Origin: PSRI01 sp041484195
GTDB taxonomy: Bacteria; Bacteroidota; Bacteroidia; Chitinophagales; Chitinophagaceae
Assembly: GCA_041484195.1 (NCBI GenBank)
Contig: JBGPHC010000005.1
Location: 123,641 to 187,640 of the forward strand
Length of the DNA: 64,000 nt
Direction: 5' to 3'
Part shown: positions 8,198 to 17,505 of the stretch, piece by piece
Numbering within the stretch: the first letter of the stretch is position 1
How the letters are laid out: each line of letters begins with the position of its first letter
Translations under genes and position numbers: made by a program
The notes under the pieces: model-generated
The model's database searches: none
What the model was told of the DNA's origin: nothing
Seen by the model: the letters and a program-made list of their open reading frames with translations, nothing else

Positions 8198-8383
8198 GGC
8201 GGACTTCGTTCCTCAATGGCAGTTGACTGATGATTAGCGACTAATCTGCCTTCGATAAATCTACGGCGGACGTAGTGACTAATGACCAATTCACCTTCGG
8301 CGGACACAGTGACCAATCCGCCTTCTGCCTCCAATAAACTTTCAGCGGACGAGGTCGGTAAACCTATGGCGGACGCAGTGACC
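8198..8383. repeat. Degenerate direct repeats (GGCGGAC...GTGACC)
   Basis: The 260-base gap between the convergent genes holds imperfect copies of a unit beginning GGCGGAC: 8198-8212, 8264-8280 (CGGCGGACGTAGTGACT), 8298-8314 (CGGCGGACACAGTGACC), a decayed one at 8345-8364, and 8368-8383 (GGCGGACGCAGTGACC). The repeats are interspersed with ACTAATGAC stretches. They are non-coding; origin unknown. Confidence 0.6.
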
Positions 8384-8410
8384 CAACGACTAATGACTCA
8401 TGCCCATGAC

Positions 8411-10105
8411 TCAATACCCAGCCGCCTGCCCATCTTTACGGGGATCTGAAGCGCCATGATAGACTTTGCCATCAACCATAATGGCCTGGTATCCTCCATA
8501 AATTCCGTATCCGTATTCAACCTGGTGCCCCATGAGCATCAGGGAGCGGATGGTTTCATAGGAGAAACCCGATTCAAGCTGAATCACGCCCGGGTTACTA
8601 ACGTGCCCGCGTACGGGCAATGTGCCTGAATGGTTGACTCGAGGGGCGTCACCGGCTTCCTGCAGACTCATTTTGAAGTCAATCAGGTCGAGTAGGATTT
8701 GCACATGTCCTTGTGGCTGCATGTCCCCGCCCATGACGCCAAAGCTGAGCCAGGGCTCCCCGTTCTTGGTTACAAAGGCCGGTATAATGGTATGAAAAGG
8801 ACGTTTTCCCGGGGCATAGCTATTGATGAGACCCGTAGTTAAATCGAAAGAAGCTCCGCGATTATGCAATACAAATCCAAGTCCGGCCGGCACCTCAAGC
8901 GAACCAAACAAGGCGGCATTGCTTTGAATGAGGGAAATCATGTTTCCGTCTTTATCCGCCACCGTGAGGTAAACCGTATGCGCAGGCGAAACGGGCCCAG
9001 GCTCATAAATACCGGCTTTATCGGGCCGTATGAGTCTTCTTCTTTCTGCGGCATAGGCTTTGGAAATGAGTTCTGCCACAGGAATATTTTGTCCATTGGG
9101 TTCGCCGTAATACTTGGCCATGTCTTCATAGGCAAGCTTTTTTGCTTCTGTGAAATAGTGAATATGTTCGGGACTGCCATAGCCGAAAGAAGCCATATCA
9201 TATCCCTCCAATATGTTCAGGATTTCCAGCACCGCGATCCCCTGGCCATTGGGCGGCATCTCCCAAACATCGTAGCCACGGTAATTGGTGGAAACGGGAT
9301 CTACCCATTGGGCATGATGGCTGGCAAGGTCCTGCAAGGATAAGAATCCTCCCTGTGCCTGAATTAGATCCACGATGGATTTTGCGATATCTCCTTTGTA
9401 AAAAGCATCCCTGCCACCATGGATGAGCTTTTCAAACGTATTGGCTAATTCGGGATTCCTGAAGATTTCGCCCTTTACGGGGAATTTACCACCGGGCATA
9501 TACAACTTTTTAAAGTTGTCGTATTTATCAATCACATCTTTCTGGGAATGGTAGAGATAGCTTGCATTGTCCGCGATTTCCTGGCCCACTGGAATACCCT
9601 CACGGGCATAGTTAATCGCAGGGGTCAGCAGATCAGCCATCGGCAATTTCCCGAACTTATCGTGTAGCTCGAACCATCCATCCACGCATCCGGGAACGGA
9701 AACCGATAAGGGCCCCCTGGATGGTAAGGCGTTGTAATTCCTGGAGCGCAAATATTCCAGGGTCATTTTCGTGGCAGATCTGCCGCTGCCATTCAGGCCT
9801 GAAAGTTTTTTGAGTTTATTGTCCCATACAATGGCAAACAGGTCTCCACCCGGTCCGCACATGCTGGGCTCCGCCAAAGCCAGCACGGCATTCGCGGCAA
9901 TCGCGGCATCCACGGCAGATCCTCCTTTTTTCAGGATCTCAATGGCAGTCTGTGTTGCCAGGGGATTGCTGGTAGCGGCCATGGCATGTGTGGCCATCAC
10001 TTCGGAACGCGTGGAAAAGGATTTTCCGGATAAACGATCCTGCGAACGCAACTGGGAAAAAATAAATATGGCAACACAGGTCAATAATGTCAGTCTGTTT
10101 TTCAT
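8411..10105 (-). CDS. ggt: Gamma-glutamyltransferase
   Basis: A 564-residue precursor of the N-terminal nucleophile hydrolase that cleaves gamma-glutamyl bonds (glutathione and gamma-glutamyl peptides) in the periplasm. A signal peptide (about residues 1-21) is followed by the large chain (HAMAATSNPLATQTAIEILK, EPSMCGPGGDLFAIVWD). The small chain should begin at the autoprocessing threonine T377 (AHTVYLTVADKDGNMISLIQS), which takes the place of the usual TTHFSV sequence. The C-terminal part includes the conserved GxxGGDMQPQGHVQ stretch. The size matches the family (550-600). It is monocistronic and convergent with the gene before it. Confidence 0.93.
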   Translation of the reverse strand: MKNRLTLLTCVAIFIFSQLRSQDRLSGKSFSTRSEVMATHAMAATSNPLATQTAIEILKKGGSAVDAAIAANAVLALAEPSMCGPGGDLFAIVWDNKLKKLSGLNGSGRSATKMTLEYLRSRNYNALPSRGPLSVSVPGCVDGWFELHDKFGKLPMADLLTPAINYAREGIPVGQEIADNASYLYHSQKDVIDKYDNFKKLYMPGGKFPVKGEIFRNPELANTFEKLIHGGRDAFYKGDIAKSIVDLIQAQGGFLSLQDLASHHAQWVDPVSTNYRGYDVWEMPPNGQGIAVLEILNILEGYDMASFGYGSPEHIHYFTEAKKLAYEDMAKYYGEPNGQNIPVAELISKAYAAERRRLIRPDKAGIYEPGPVSPAHTVYLTVADKDGNMISLIQSNAALFGSLEVPAGLGFVLHNRGASFDLTTGLINSYAPGKRPFHTIIPAFVTKNGEPWLSFGVMGGDMQPQGHVQILLDLIDFKMSLQEAGDAPRVNHSGTLPVRGHVSNPGVIQLESGFSYETIRSLMLMGHQVEYGYGIYGGYQAIMVDGKVYHGASDPRKDGQAAGY

Positions 10106-10231
10106 TACGGGAAAATTATTTGTTAGGTGGGAATGGGAAAATACAAAATCCCGGTGACATGAATCGAAAAAATGGAAACGGATATGATGAAAGAGCGTGT
10201 ATAAAATTGCGAAACTGGAGTTAGGCTCAGC

Positions 10232-12241
10232 TTACCTGATCAGCACGGTGCTACCTTTCATGGATATTCTCTTACCGGTATCCCTGTGTGTGTATTGGAG
10301 AAACCATACATAGGTGCCAGTAGCCTGTGGTTTGCCGTTTATAGTGCCGTCCCATTTTTTGGTCCAGTCGGTAGCGGAGAATACTTCCTGTCCGAAGCGG
10401 TTGAATACCCGGAAAATCAGGTTATCGGCCTTGTAAGCGTTGAGTGGATACAAATAGTCATTGAGTCCATCTCCGTTAGGCGTAAATGCAGAAGGGATGG
10501 CTATATAGCAACTGCTCACAACTTTAATTGACTGAACCGTCGTATCGAAGCAGCCGATATTGTTCCCGATAATCAGCCTGACCGTATAGTTCTGGTCGGT
10601 GAGGGCCATAGGGTAGTGTTGTGCGGGAGGCGTTTGGAGGGTACTGTTGGTCCCATTTCCGAAATCCCAGTTCCAGGTCTGGATATTCCCGATGCTCTTG
10701 TCAAGAAAGATCGCGCTGTCATTGGGACATACCACACCGCTGCTTTCGAAATCGGCCTTCAGCGCATTATCCAACACAATGGTTTGCGAGGAAGTATCGC
10801 TGCACACGCCGTTACTAACTATAAGGGTTACCTGCTTATTTCCGAATACTGTGTAGATGGCCTGGGGATTCTGTAGGCTGCTGGTCTGCCCGTTGGCCGG
10901 ATTCCAGGCCCAGGAATTCACTCCATTCCGTCCATCATGTGCAAAGCTGACGCTGTCGGCCTTGCAGCCCAGGAAGAGTTGATAACTAAAATCCGCCGAG
11001 ACGGTATCCGCCGCCGCAAAATTCAAAAATGAACCGGCAGGTGTTTGTTGCGCGCAATCGTCAATAAGGGTATTTCCGTCGGAACCATTCACCAGGGTTA
11101 TTTGATAAATGCCGCTATGCACTATCGGCGCCGCCAACTGAATCGTAATGGTGCTGCTGGTGCCGTTAGTACAGGAGCCCGAAGCCCCCACAATCGAAAC
11201 AGGATAAGGACCGGTGACTACAAAATCGCTGCCATTGGGCGCGATCGAGTTGCAACGAATGGGTTTACTGAATACCAATTGCAGTGTATTGGGAGAACAG
11301 GTGATGGGTGTGATGCTATCCATCGGTGTTGGCTGAAGCGGCAAAATCTGGAAGGGAACATTATCTCCAACTGGAATAATTCTATTGCAATTGTCCAGAA
11401 TGCTATTGCCGTCTGTGCCAATATTGGCCGTTACTGCATAATTGCCGGGAGTGAGTGGACTGCTGAGCTGAAGCGTCACTTCGTCCATGTCAAAACCAGA
11501 GGAACAGGCTGTGGCCGACGCGCCGATAACGTTCGCCATGGCGGGCGTTATGCTAAAATCACTCCCGTTCAAAGCCAGGGAACTGCATTTCATTTTCTTG
11601 TTCAGCTTGACCTTTATGATGCTGGCGTCACAGGTGGCTGAGGCCGACAATAATTTGGGTTGTTTAGGATCAGTGATGCTGGCCGTGCCTCCGCCGAATG
11701 AAAGTTTGTAACCACTCTGGGAATCCGTAAAATGGCTGATGAGCAATAAATATTCATGTCCCTGTTGCAAAACGGGCATTTGGCTGAAAGGAGGGTGGGT
11801 ATAACCTGCACATTCAAGAGCAGCGACACCCGCATTGGATGCTCCTGTCAATCCACTGTCGGCGCTCCAATTGCCCACTACGAACAGGGAAGGCTGGCTG
11901 TACACATCATCCGGGTTATGTCCTGTAATATCGAATATTTGCCAGTCATAGTCATCCCCGAGATTATTAGGCGTAATCAGGAGGCCGAGTGTTCCGCTAC
12001 TGAAACAAGTGAATTTATACCAGAATGGATTCTTGTCCGCATAGCTCGCACCATCACTGCAGGCCACTGGTATTGGTTGGGTGCCACAAATAGGAACTGT
12101 CAATTGGCTGAAAGTATCGGTGCCGCATACCGGAAAAGCGGTGGAAGGATTCTGACCCAATGTGGTACAGTTTTGTGCCTGCAGCCAGGGATTGCCAAAA
12201 AAAATAAGCAGCATGATTATGGGTAGAATTCTTCCTTTCAT
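10232..12241 (-). CDS. Surface protein with PKD domains and gliding-motility (CHU_C) C-terminal domain
   Basis: About 669 residues from ATG 12241, which begins the signal peptide MKGRILPIIMLLIFFGNPWLQAQ. Next come a cysteine-containing N-terminal domain, two Ig-like repeats of similar sequence (ISASATCDASIIKVKLNKKM and SPITCSPNTLQLVFSKPIRC), two PKD-type domains (VSFAHDGRNGVNSWAWNPANG and NIQTWNWDFGNGTNS), and a C-terminal CHU_C/gliding-motility domain (AIPSAFTPNGDGLNDYLYPL...NRFGQEVFSA...KPQATGTYVWFL). This C-terminal domain (type B) marks proteins exported by the type IX system. It probably functions in adhesion or binding; no enzymatic domain is seen. Confidence 0.88.
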   Translation of the reverse strand: MKGRILPIIMLLIFFGNPWLQAQNCTTLGQNPSTAFPVCGTDTFSQLTVPICGTQPIPVACSDGASYADKNPFWYKFTCFSSGTLGLLITPNNLGDDYDWQIFDITGHNPDDVYSQPSLFVVGNWSADSGLTGASNAGVAALECAGYTHPPFSQMPVLQQGHEYLLLISHFTDSQSGYKLSFGGGTASITDPKQPKLLSASATCDASIIKVKLNKKMKCSSLALNGSDFSITPAMANVIGASATACSSGFDMDEVTLQLSSPLTPGNYAVTANIGTDGNSILDNCNRIIPVGDNVPFQILPLQPTPMDSITPITCSPNTLQLVFSKPIRCNSIAPNGSDFVVTGPYPVSIVGASGSCTNGTSSTITIQLAAPIVHSGIYQITLVNGSDGNTLIDDCAQQTPAGSFLNFAAADTVSADFSYQLFLGCKADSVSFAHDGRNGVNSWAWNPANGQTSSLQNPQAIYTVFGNKQVTLIVSNGVCSDTSSQTIVLDNALKADFESSGVVCPNDSAIFLDKSIGNIQTWNWDFGNGTNSTLQTPPAQHYPMALTDQNYTVRLIIGNNIGCFDTTVQSIKVVSSCYIAIPSAFTPNGDGLNDYLYPLNAYKADNLIFRVFNRFGQEVFSATDWTKKWDGTINGKPQATGTYVWFLQYTHRDTGKRISMKGSTVLIR

Positions 12242-12664
12242 ATTCTGTGGCCCGAAATTAACGATTCTGAATCTTTGCCGGTTTTCTCTTTTGTTACGCA
12301 AATCATAAAGTGATAGTTGGGAAAAACTGAAGATTTAGAATCCGCGAACGGCCCCATGAGTTGCTGACCGGTTGATAAATGGTAAAATTGGATGATCCTG
12401 ATATCCGGCTGATCCGGGACTCGAAAAAGCCAATGAAAATAATTGCTTTTGAAAATTCCTCCAGTGCCCCAAGTAAGGGGAAAATATGAAATTAAGTGTT
12501 GGCATATCGATTTCCTATCAGTCTCAAACCCGGATTTCATCGCTCGTTTTGCTTATTCGACGCTTCTTTTTTGGAGATGGTCGCAATTGTAGTAATTAAG
12601 AAATTTGGTTGTATAGTTTTACATCAGGTTATTAGCAACATCATCAAATCTTAAAAATTATTTT
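12242..12664. other. Intergenic region, nothing convincing
   Basis: 423 bases between divergent genes. It is AT-rich towards the right end, where the promoter of the following gene presumably lies. No coding frame, repeat or RNA gene can be supported. Confidence 0.5.
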
Positions 12665-13156
12665 ATGAAAAAGACAACCAATAAAGGAATTCCTGCCGTT
12701 AAAACGTATTGGCCCTTCATGGCAATATTATTGACATTGTTGTTTTCAATATCCGGTTTAACCATCCTGCAGGCCAGGGATATTGCAACTGACAAACCTC
12801 ACACGCCCGCCAAAAATAACTGCTTAAACAATTCTGAGACCCTGAAATCAGATCACGTCAAACCCTGCCCCAGGGAGATGGATCATAGATTTGCATCATC
12901 CACAAAATTTAGCGCAATTACCAGATCTACCAATAAAGCAGGTCTCTCCTTCACTGGAAATAGAATATTTCAAATGCAGCCAATACTCCAAATGAGTTTG
13001 ACTATGCCGGGTTCTGATGAATTGGTGGCGGCAGATCAAGATGTTTCAACCAATTATAAATGGGATCAACTGACTGTATCCATTCTTCCCAGTCAGGATG
13101 CTACCCGTCATGCCGACGAAGCCATGAACCAGGAATTTGAGATGAGTCAAAATTGA
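12665..13156 (+). CDS. Hypothetical exported or membrane-anchored protein
   Basis: A 163-residue protein with an N-terminal hydrophobic segment at about residues 15-36 (YWPFMAILLTLLFSISGLTILQARD), which may be a long signal peptide or an anchor. The rest is polar, with no recognisable domain and only two cysteines. No homologous family recognised. It starts 423 bases downstream of the divergent surface protein and ends 78 bases before the convergent glutamine cyclotransferase. Coding is supported by an ATG start, sensible composition and absence of a competing frame. Confidence 0.6.
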   Translation: MKKTTNKGIPAVKTYWPFMAILLTLLFSISGLTILQARDIATDKPHTPAKNNCLNNSETLKSDHVKPCPREMDHRFASSTKFSAITRSTNKAGLSFTGNRIFQMQPILQMSLTMPGSDELVAADQDVSTNYKWDQLTVSILPSQDATRHADEAMNQEFEMSQN

Positions 13157-13234
13157 TAAATGCCACTTAGAATCAATCACTGGAAAGGGCGTCATCAAAA
13201 GGAAAATATTCCTACGGTTGAATGGGTAAAAACA

Positions 13235-14080
13235 TTAGGGAGCGGTAATCCTGATCTCGTAGATAGAAGGCCAGAGTTTACCGGTGAGGAGTACACGATC
13301 ATTGGTGGAATCGTAGGCAATTCCATTCATTTCCTGGGCGCCGGCAAATTTTGATTTGGCATCGAGGGTAAGGGAAGAGAGATCAAGCCTGCCAGTCACT
13401 TTTCCCTGCTGCGGATCAATTCTTACAATCGTGTTTGTGCCATATACATTCGCATAAATTGATCCCTTCAAATATTCCAATTCATTCAGGTAAAGCACGA
13501 TTCCTTTGTCATCCGTAACCACCAGCTTTTTAATGGTTTGGAAATTTTCCGGATTTATCCAATAGAGTTTTTCAGATCCATCGCTCATGATCAGGTACTC
13601 TCCATCCGTTGTCATTCCCCATCCTTCCTGGCCCGGGAGGTTGAATTCCCCCAGTTTGCGGAAAGTCTTGCCATCGTATATGAAGCCAATTTTGGCGGTA
13701 TATGTGAGTTGGTACCATTTATCTTTGAGAAAGGCAATTCCTTCTCCCCAATAAATATTCCTGTCCAGTTCCACCTTCGGTTGAATCTTCCCGGTTTTTA
13801 AGTCCACTATTCCAAAAAGCGATTGAGTCAGTGGATATTCCTTATTGTACCCGGTGCTTTCAAATAGTTTCCCCTCATGGAATAAGAGACCTTCCGTATA
13901 TGCATTATTATCATGAGGAAAGATTGCTGAGAGGGTATAGTTGATGTTGGGCACCAACTCAGTGGCTTGTTGGTTTTGGTCATTGCCGGACTTGTCTGAA
14001 TGGTTGTTGCAGGAAATAGAAAAAGCTAATGAGAGGAGAGGGATCGCAATATTGCGGCAGCGTGGCAACTTACGGTACAT
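13235..14080 (-). CDS. Glutaminyl-peptide cyclotransferase-like lipoprotein
   Basis: A 281-residue beta-propeller protein of the plant/bacterial glutamine cyclotransferase family (PF05096), which converts N-terminal glutamine to pyroglutamate. A lipoprotein signal with cysteine near residue 24 (SLAFSISCNNHSDK) indicates anchoring in the envelope. The family hallmarks are visible: FPHDNNAYTEGLLFHEGKLFESTG, YWGEGIAFLKDKWYQLTY, EGWGMTTDGEYLIMSDGS, LNELEYLKGSIYANVYGTN and MNGIAYDSTNDRVLLTGKLWP. Secreted proteins of Bacteroidota often carry N-terminal glutamine after signal cleavage, so a role in their maturation is plausible but inferred. Confidence 0.9.
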   Translation of the reverse strand: MYRKLPRCRNIAIPLLSLAFSISCNNHSDKSGNDQNQQATELVPNINYTLSAIFPHDNNAYTEGLLFHEGKLFESTGYNKEYPLTQSLFGIVDLKTGKIQPKVELDRNIYWGEGIAFLKDKWYQLTYTAKIGFIYDGKTFRKLGEFNLPGQEGWGMTTDGEYLIMSDGSEKLYWINPENFQTIKKLVVTDDKGIVLYLNELEYLKGSIYANVYGTNTIVRIDPQQGKVTGRLDLSSLTLDAKSKFAGAQEMNGIAYDSTNDRVLLTGKLWPSIYEIRITAP

Positions 14081-14215
14081 GGACTGGTATTTATATATTT
14101 TACTCCGAAACCAGTTTTGGCCTGAGTGATATCCCTGGTTAAAATAATGAACCTTAAGAATGGCCCCGGAAAACGGAAGGGAATAATTTGATTCGCATCC
14201 GGATTATTCCTGTTT

Positions 14216-15433
14216 CTATTTGGCGCCGACGGCCTTGTTCACCAGCCCGGCCGCTTCGCTCAGAAGGATGGCGGACTGCACTTTCAACCCGCTTTCTTCT
14301 ATCAGCTTCTTGGCTTCTTCGGCATTGGTACCCTGGAGCCTGACGATGATGGGCACCTTGATGTCCCCGATGGAATTGTAAGCATCTATAACCCCTTGGG
14401 CTACACGATCACATCGCACGATGCCTCCAAAAATATTGATGAGTATCGCTCTTACCTTAGGATCTTTCAGTATGATCCGAAACCCGGCTTCTACCGTTTG
14501 CGCATTGGCGCTTCCGCCCACATCCAGGAAATTAGCCGGTTCGCCGCCGCTCAGCTTGATCATGTCCATGGTAGCCATGGCCAGGCCCGCTCCATTCACC
14601 ATACAGCCTACGTTTCCATCCAGCTTGATAAAATTGAGATTGTATTTATGCGCTTCAACTTCCGTAGGATCCTCTTCGCTGATGTCACGGAGGGCTTCCA
14701 GGTCTGAATGACGCATCAGCGCATTGTCATCCAGGTTCATCTTGCAATCTACCGCCATGATTTTTTCATCACTGGTCTTGAACAGGGGATTGATCTCGAG
14801 CATGCTGCAATCCAGTTCAACATATGCCTTGTATAAATTAGTAACGAATTTGACGCAATTCTTAAAAGCTTCTCCACCCAAACCCAAATTAAAAGCGATC
14901 TTCCTGGCCTGGAAGGGTAGGAGCCCGCCTGAAGGATGAACCCATTCTTTAAAGATCTTATCAGGAGTCTCATGGGCCACCTGTTCAATATCCATGCCTC
15001 CTTCGGTACTATACATGAGTACATTCCGCCCCTTGCTGCGATCCATCAGGACGGACAAATAAAATTCCTTCACCTGGTTTTGGCCCGGATAATAAACATC
15101 CTGCGCCACCAGCACCTTGCTTACCAATTTTCCTGCAGGACCGGTTTGAACGGTAACCAATGTGCCCCCGATTATCTTACCGGCAATATTCTTGATCTCT
15201 TCCGCACTCTTGCCTACGGCCACCCCGCGCTGCTCCGAACCTTTGATCTTTCCTTTCCCGCGGCCACCTGCATGAATCTGTGCTTTCACTACGGCGAAAT
15301 TATTTCCGTATTGCACTTTCAATTGTTTATAGGCTTCTTCCGCCTTTTCGGGTGTATCAACCGGAATGCCTTCCTGAACGGGAACATTGAATTTCTTAAG
15401 TAGTTCTTTGGCCTGGTACTCGTGCAGATTCAT
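14216..15433 (-). CDS. sucC: Succinate-CoA ligase (ADP-forming), beta subunit
   Basis: A 405-residue protein that forms succinyl-CoA synthetase with SucD and performs substrate-level phosphorylation in the TCA cycle. The N-terminal ATP-grasp fold begins [15 protein letters not shown] and contains the [12 protein letters not shown] nucleotide loop. The C-terminal CoA-ligase half contains [15 protein letters not shown] and [11 protein letters not shown]. Length and motifs match the family. sucD is not adjacent, as is common in Bacteroidota. It reads away from the divergent bshB1 with a 280-base gap. Confidence 0.97.
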   Translation of the reverse strand: MNLHEYQAKELLKKFNVPVQEGIPVDTPEKAEEAYKQLKVQYGNNFAVVKAQIHAGGRGKGKIKGSEQRGVAVGKSAEEIKNIAGKIIGGTLVTVQTGPAGKLVSKVLVAQDVYYPGQNQVKEFYLSVLMDRSKGRNVLMYSTEGGMDIEQVAHETPDKIFKEWVHPSGGLLPFQARKIAFNLGLGGEAFKNCVKFVTNLYKAYVELDCSMLEINPLFKTSDEKIMAVDCKMNLDDNALMRHSDLEALRDISEEDPTEVEAHKYNLNFIKLDGNVGCMVNGAGLAMATMDMIKLSGGEPANFLDVGGSANAQTVEAGFRIILKDPKVRAILINIFGGIVRCDRVAQGVIDAYNSIGDIKVPIIVRLQGTNAEEAKKLIEESGLKVQSAILLSEAAGLVNKAVGAK

Positions 15434-15713
15434 CTGGCTAAAATTTTAGCGAAAGTAGCGCAGATTGAGTGAATAGAAAAATCACGCCTGTCTCCAGCGT
15501 TCCTGCATGGTATTAACCGGGAGTAGATTTATCCGGATCTCATAATCATTTTAATTTAATAGTATACCTATGAATCAGTGAGTGTCAACTTGAATAGCCC
15601 GAATAAATGAACTTTCGGTTGCATGACACTGATAGCGTTTTTCAACCTTTGATCACCGGTCTTTTTCCAGCATTCATTTTCTTTACTTTACTTTGCGGCA
15701 TACAATCTTTTAC

Positions 15714-16451
15714 ATGAAATTGGACATACTTGCAATTTCCGTGCATCCCGATGATTCGGAATTGGGTTGCGCCGGAGTATTGATGATGGAAAAGCTGCAC
15801 GGAAAAAAAATTGGCGTGGTTGATCTCACCCGCGGCGAACTGGGCACCAGGGGAACGCCAGAGATCAGGGCTGAAGAATCCGAAAATGCTGCCAGGATAC
15901 TGGAACTCGATGCACGGGAAAACCTGGGCATGGCAGATGGTTTCTTTAAGAATGACGAAGAACACCAAAGAAAACTTATTGTTGCCATTCGCAAATACCA
16001 GCCGGAAATAATCTTGGGCAATTCACTCGAAGATCGTCACCCGGACCATGGCCGCGCGGGACATTTGATCAGGGACGCGGCTTTTCTGAGTGGACTCTTA
16101 AAGGTGGAGACAATGGATGATCAGGGAAATCCTCAATCGCCCTGGAGACCCAAATATGTTTTTCACTATATCCAGGACAGGTATTTTGAGCCCGATTTTG
16201 TATATGATATCAGCCCTGTCTTTGAAAGAAAACTCGATTCGGTCAAGGCCTATAGTTCTCAATTTTATTCTGATTCATACAATAGCAATGAACCACAGAC
16301 CTATATCTCTTCACCCGATTTCCTGAATTCCGTCATTGGCAGGCATGCCATGTTCGGTAAGATGATCGGCGTTGCTTATGCCGAAGGTTTTATCTCCGAA
16401 AAAATGATTGGCATCAAAGATTTTGACGCGCTCATCAGGAAGGACACCTAA
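15714..16451 (+). CDS. bshB1: Bacillithiol biosynthesis deacetylase BshB1
   Basis: A 245-residue LmbE/PIG-L-type zinc deacetylase that removes the acetyl group of GlcNAc-malate in bacillithiol synthesis. The zinc motif HPDD is at residues 11-14 (AISVHPDDSELGCAG), followed by the RGELGTRGTPEIRAEE signature characteristic of BshB1 and by DRHPDHGRAG. The ATG at 15714 gives the usual N-terminus MKLDILA; the extension to 15693 is not needed. It is plus-strand and monocistronic. A -7-like TTACTTTG lies about 20 bases upstream. Confidence 0.93.
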   Translation: MKLDILAISVHPDDSELGCAGVLMMEKLHGKKIGVVDLTRGELGTRGTPEIRAEESENAARILELDARENLGMADGFFKNDEEHQRKLIVAIRKYQPEIILGNSLEDRHPDHGRAGHLIRDAAFLSGLLKVETMDDQGNPQSPWRPKYVFHYIQDRYFEPDFVYDISPVFERKLDSVKAYSSQFYSDSYNSNEPQTYISSPDFLNSVIGRHAMFGKMIGVAYAEGFISEKMIGIKDFDALIRKDT

Positions 16452-16564
16452 AGCTGCAGAAATAAGGATCAGGAATTTCTGTTTCTTCCTGCGCCATTTG
16501 AAACCAACGTTTCGAATTTCTTTCTGAATTAACGTATTTTCGCTGCTTTATTAACATCATCACA

Positions 16565-17449
16565 ATGGCAAAAGTCAAGGTGGGTTTGATTCAAATGGCT
16601 TGCTCTTCCAATAAGCAGGAGAATCTCCAAAAAGCCGTTCTGAAAATAAAGGAAGCGGCTGAGAAAGGGGCGCAGATCATTTGCCTGCAGGAATTATTTG
16701 AATCGCTTTATTTCTGCGATGCGGAAGATTACTCCCATTTCCAATTGGCGGAAACGGTTCCTGGTCCCAGTACAGAAATACTCGCCAAATTGGCTGCGGA
16801 ATTGAAGGTGGTGATCATCGCTTCCTTATTTGAAAAAAGGGCTCAGGGCCTTTATCATAATACCGCCGCCGTTTTAGACGCGGATGGCGCATACTTGGGT
16901 AAGTATCGCAAGATGCATATTCCTGATGATCCGGCCTATTATGAGAAATTCTATTTCACTCCGGGTGACCTGGGATACAAAATTTTTGAAACGAAATTTG
17001 CGAAGGTCGGTGTTTTGATTTGCTGGGACCAGTGGTATCCTGAAGCTGCAAGGATCACTTCGCTGATGGGGGCCGAAATCCTGTTTTATCCTACGGCAAT
17101 CGGTTGGGCGAGTTCGCAGGATGAGTCGACCAACAAGGAACAATATGAAGCATGGCAGACCATACAAAGAAGCCATGCCATCGCTAACGGCATTCATGTG
17201 GTGAGTGTGAATAGAGTGGGCATAGAGCAAAACGGCGCCATGAAATTCTGGGGAGGATCTTTTGTTTCGAATCCTTTTGGCTCTATTCTTTATGAAGCTT
17301 CCCACGAAAAGGAAGAAGTGACAGTGCAGGAGGTTGACACCGGGAAAACAGATCGCTATAGAACGCATTGGCCATTTCTGCGCGACCGCCGCATAGATTC
17401 CTATCAACCCATTGTGCAAAGATTTATCGACGAGGATCCGGGCCAATGA
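16565..17449 (+). CDS. aguB: N-carbamoylputrescine amidase
   Basis: A 294-residue nitrilase-superfamily enzyme that hydrolyses N-carbamoylputrescine to putrescine, CO2 and ammonia. The catalytic triad is visible as E43 (LQELFES), K116 (YRKMHIPDD) and C153 (LICWDQWYPEAAR). The HIPDDPAYYEKFYFTPGD segment is typical of the AguB branch rather than of beta-ureidopropionase. The following gene encodes agmatine deiminase, so together they form the arginine-decarboxylase route to putrescine. Confidence 0.94.
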   Translation: MAKVKVGLIQMACSSNKQENLQKAVLKIKEAAEKGAQIICLQELFESLYFCDAEDYSHFQLAETVPGPSTEILAKLAAELKVVIIASLFEKRAQGLYHNTAAVLDADGAYLGKYRKMHIPDDPAYYEKFYFTPGDLGYKIFETKFAKVGVLICWDQWYPEAARITSLMGAEILFYPTAIGWASSQDESTNKEQYEAWQTIQRSHAIANGIHVVSVNRVGIEQNGAMKFWGGSFVSNPFGSILYEASHEKEEVTVQEVDTGKTDRYRTHWPFLRDRRIDSYQPIVQRFIDEDPGQ

Positions 17450-17505
17450 TCTTTCCTGATCCGGATGGAATGAGAGTTATCAATCAATAATAAAAAACTC
17501 CAAAT

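Noticed and set aside
8198..8383. CRISPR-like array
   Set aside because: The repeats are degenerate, irregularly spaced and not separated by unique spacers of constant length; no cas genes nearby.
12238..12540. 100-codon minus-strand frame upstream of the surface protein gene
   Set aside because: No recognisable domain or signal, and it overlaps the start region of the surface protein gene; treated as intergenic.
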